A DNA stretch of 7,602 nt, taken from positions 36,667 to 44,268 of the forward strand of contig DKNG01000115.1 of NCBI GenBank assembly GCA_002470185.1, read 5' to 3'. This DNA is from Arcobacter sp. UBA7394. GTDB taxonomy: Bacteria; Campylobacterota; Campylobacteria; Campylobacterales; Arcobacteraceae. Under the pieces are notes generated by a model that made no database searches, was not told where the DNA came from, and saw nothing but the letters and a program-made list of their open reading frames with translations. Shown piece by piece: positions 6,221 through 7,602 of this stretch (within the stretch, counting starts at the first letter, position 1; each line of letters opens with the position of its first letter). Position numbers and translations under genes: made by a program.

Positions 6221-6714
6221 GAAGATAAATATTTATAGATGTCACTTACTTGATATGTATTTGCCCATGGATAAGGGAAAAATGACACTAAATCTAAAAC
6301 ATCATTTTGATATTTAGCATCTATATTATTCATCTCTTTAATTTTAATATCCAAAGAAGTAATAAAAGAATTATCTTTTATCCATATATATTCTCCAATG
6401 CCAATTTTTACTTCTTTTGTAATTTTATCATTCATTACTACTAACCATTGACAAATAAACTTATCATCTTGTCTATCTATAGTATCTTCTAAACAAAACG
6501 TATAAACATTTTCAAACTTCATAGAAAAATCTTCTACTAAAGTAGCTGTTATATTATCAAGCCCTATTACTTTAGAAGGAAAAGATATATTTTCTGAATT
6601 AACTATCATATTTAAAGTAGCATCTTGTGAAAATATCCTACTCATTAAATGTGGTTTATTCGAATCTTTTGCTTTTATATAAGTTGTAATTAGTTTGGTG
6701 AATGATGAAGCCAT
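6217..6714 (-). CDS. NTF2-like (SnoaL-type) family protein
   Basis: This 165-residue soluble protein has the pattern of a single NTF2-like alpha+beta cone: N-terminal helices with YIKAKDSNKPHLMSRIFSQDATL (start 12), a GLDNITATLVEDF segment (51-63), then strands including ENVYTFCL (68-75), KFICQWLVVM (85-94) and KIGIGEYIWI (103-112), ending in FFPYPWA (145-151). I recognise this pattern from uncharacterised nuclear-transport-factor-2 family proteins of about 150-170 residues; members may be enzymes or ligand-binding domains, and nothing here fixes a reaction. ATG at 6714 has AGAGG about 9 nt upstream. The stop codon (6219-6217) overlaps the stop of the convergent regulator, with no terminator visible between them. 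It lies 127 bp downstream of the AhpD-like gene on the same strand. Function unknown. Confidence 0.75.
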   Translation of the reverse strand: MASSFTKLITTYIKAKDSNKPHLMSRIFSQDATLNMIVNSENISFPSKVIGLDNITATLVEDFSMKFENVYTFCLEDTIDRQDDKFICQWLVVMNDKITKEVKIGIGEYIWIKDNSFITSLDIKIKEMNNIDAKYQNDVLDLVSFFPYPWANTYQVSDIYKYLSS

Positions 6715-6757
6715 TTGATTATTCCTCTTTTAGATTTTTCTAATATTTTCATGTGAA

Positions 6758-6771
6758 GATAAATGATTATC
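6758..6771. repeat. 14-bp palindrome upstream of NTF2-like gene
   Basis: GATAA, ATGA, TTATC (6758-6771) is a perfect 5-4-5 inverted repeat about 45 bp before the NTF2-like start. It resembles half of a Fur box (GATAAT units), but the second half is out of register by one base. It may be an operator, or chance in A/T-rich sequence. Confidence 0.25.
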
Positions 6772-6819
6772 AACTTCATTTAACTCACGAATATATGCAA
6801 TGATACTTTGTTATTGTAA

Positions 6820-6830
6820 GTATAGTATAC
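6820..6830 (-). promoter_or_regulatory. Possible promoter of NTF2-like gene
   Basis: GTATAGTATAC (6820-6830) is a perfect 5-1-5 palindrome; its minus strand contains TATACT preceded directly by TG, usable as a -10 element. No good -35 lies 17 bp upstream. The position, just past the AhpD-like stop codon, would give a leader of about 100 nt. Weakly supported. Confidence 0.25.
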
Positions 6831-6841
6831 AAAAATTAAAG

Positions 6842-7372
6842 CTAATCTAATATAGATATATTAAAAAGTAATTGTTTTAATGAATTTAAAGATGCTGTAA
6901 TTCTCATTGCTTGATCTATTGAATTATCACTTTGGCTATGAGCTTTTAGATTACTTAGATGAGAGTTAAAACATACAAAACCTGAGTTTATTGATGATAT
7001 TGATATACAAGCATAATGATATGCCGTCATGTCTTTTACCCCAAGGTTTTGAATTACACTCATATTTAAAGAATCTAAAGAACCACCAGCTTTTAAAGGA
7101 TGTACATTTCTAGCCATAAAATATGGGTTAGTAACTGCCATTCTGCTAGAAGCTAAGAAAATAGCCTTTTGTTCAGATTCTTCTAATTTTCCTAACTTTT
7201 CTTCTACTAAAGAGAATAAGTCTTTTTCTTTTAATGCAATTGCACTTGAGAATGCCACATACTTTATATACTTTTTATCTAAAGAGTTTTCATTTGAAAT
7301 TGTATTCTCAAATAATTTATATTGTTCTTTTAGCTCTGGTATTTTTTCAAATAGTTTTTCAAATTTATTCAT
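6842..7372 (-). CDS. AhpD-like (carboxymuconolactone decarboxylase fold) protein with altered active site
   Basis: The protein resembles alkyl hydroperoxide reductase subunit AhpD along its length: 176 residues versus 177 for the Mycobacterium tuberculosis enzyme, with NPYFMAR (82-88), LNMSVIQNLGV (102-112) and the core ISSINSGFVCFNSHLSNL (125-142) aligning to AhpD's SAINGCSHCLVAHEHTL. AhpD is a disulfide reductase/peroxidase whose relay uses E118, C130, H132, C133 and H137. Counting back from the shared cysteine, the equivalents here are H119, G131, V133, C134 and H138: only the peroxidatic cysteine and last histidine remain, and the CxxC disulfide cannot form. C122 lies nearby in sequence and could substitute. 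ATG at 7372 follows GAAGG by 8 nt. The upstream partial gene ends 59 bp away, so the two may be cotranscribed. The fold call is good; classical AhpD activity is doubtful. Confidence 0.75.
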   Translation of the reverse strand: MNKFEKLFEKIPELKEQYKLFENTISNENSLDKKYIKYVAFSSAIALKEKDLFSLVEEKLGKLEESEQKAIFLASSRMAVTNPYFMARNVHPLKAGGSLDSLNMSVIQNLGVKDMTAYHYACISISSINSGFVCFNSHLSNLKAHSQSDNSIDQAMRITASLNSLKQLLFNISILD

Positions 7373-7431
7373 ATATATTGCCTTCAGATTTTTTGTAATG
7401 ATATATCAATTATTTATAATATTTTATTAAT

Positions 7432-7602
7432 CTATACTCTTAGACTTTCCATTAATTTTAAAGTAGCTATATCTTTTATTGTTCCTCTCTTTAAAAGGTG
7501 CTCTTTTACTCTTGAAAATCTTTGTTCATTATAATCTTGACCTAAATGAAATTTAGCACTACTTTGAGTTGGAACTAATTTGTAAATACATGTTGCATTT
7601 AT
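7432..7602 (-). CDS. Partial gene, C-terminal 56 residues; possible FMN-binding split-barrel protein
   Basis: An open frame enters from the right edge on the minus strand and stops at TAG (7434-7432), giving 56 residues that begin INATCIYKLVP, continue AKFHLGQDYNEQRF and end HLLKRGTIKDIATLKLMESLRV. No start codon is visible, so it is truncated by the window. The pattern of a strand, then K-hydrophobic-GQ, then R..V..HL..RGT resembles from memory the C-terminus of pyridoxamine-5'-phosphate-oxidase-like FMN-binding proteins (PaiB/NimA-related). Only the tail is available, so this is a weak call. It sits 59 bp upstream of the AhpD-like gene on the same strand; no terminator separates them. The gap contains a TGATATATCA palindrome (7399-7408). 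Confidence 0.5.
   Translation of the reverse strand: MNATCIYKLVPTQSSAKFHLGQDYNEQRFSRVKEHLLKRGTIKDIATLKLMESLRV

Noticed and set aside
6758..6771. Fur box
   Set aside because: Only one half matches the GATAAT repeat in register, and the downstream NTF2-like gene has no clear iron link; kept only as a low-confidence palindrome.
1..7602. CRISPR array, tRNA or rRNA gene, prophage or insertion sequence
   Set aside because: No repeat-spacer pattern, RNA-gene signature, transposase or integrase could be seen on either strand.

Overview
The window is AT-rich (roughly 30% GC by eye) with compact genes and strong Shine-Dalgarno sites. The order ridA, dadA, AGCS-type transporter, alr matches the Helicobacter pylori HP0944-HP0941 block as I remember it. 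The DadA protein also reads like the H. pylori lineage rather than the E. coli one. I infer a member of the Campylobacterota, most likely an Arcobacter-type organism; no rRNA or other taxonomic marker is present to prove this.

Layout: positions 8-4677, all on the minus strand, hold a D-amino-acid/alanine module transcribed as ridA > dadA > AGCS symporter > alr. An intrinsic terminator follows dadA. Stem-loops and inverted repeats fill the 168-bp dadA-agcS gap and the 145-bp agcS-alr gap. Positions 4678-4859 form a divergent control region with near-consensus promoters in both directions, three spaced direct repeats and an 18-bp palindrome. Positions 4860-6220 on the plus strand hold two tandem YheO/DauR-type regulators, about 86% identical in protein by hand count, each with its own TTGACA-17 bp-TATAAT promoter and a non-ATG start. 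The second regulator's stop codon overlaps the stop of a convergent NTF2-like gene (6217-6714, minus). Upstream of that lie an AhpD-like gene (6842-7372, minus) and the 3' end of a gene running off the right edge (7432-7602, minus), possibly an FMN-binding split-barrel protein.

How the genes fit together: the symporter imports alanine or glycine, Alr interconverts L- and D-alanine, DadA oxidises D-amino acids to imino acids while passing electrons to the respiratory chain, and RidA speeds hydrolysis of the imine to keto acid plus ammonia. DauR-family proteins are known to control D-arginine catabolism in Pseudomonas, so twin DauR-like proteins divergent from this module are probably its regulators. 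That link is inferred from position and family. The right-hand NTF2/AhpD/flavoprotein genes look like a separate, poorly characterised redox-related group.
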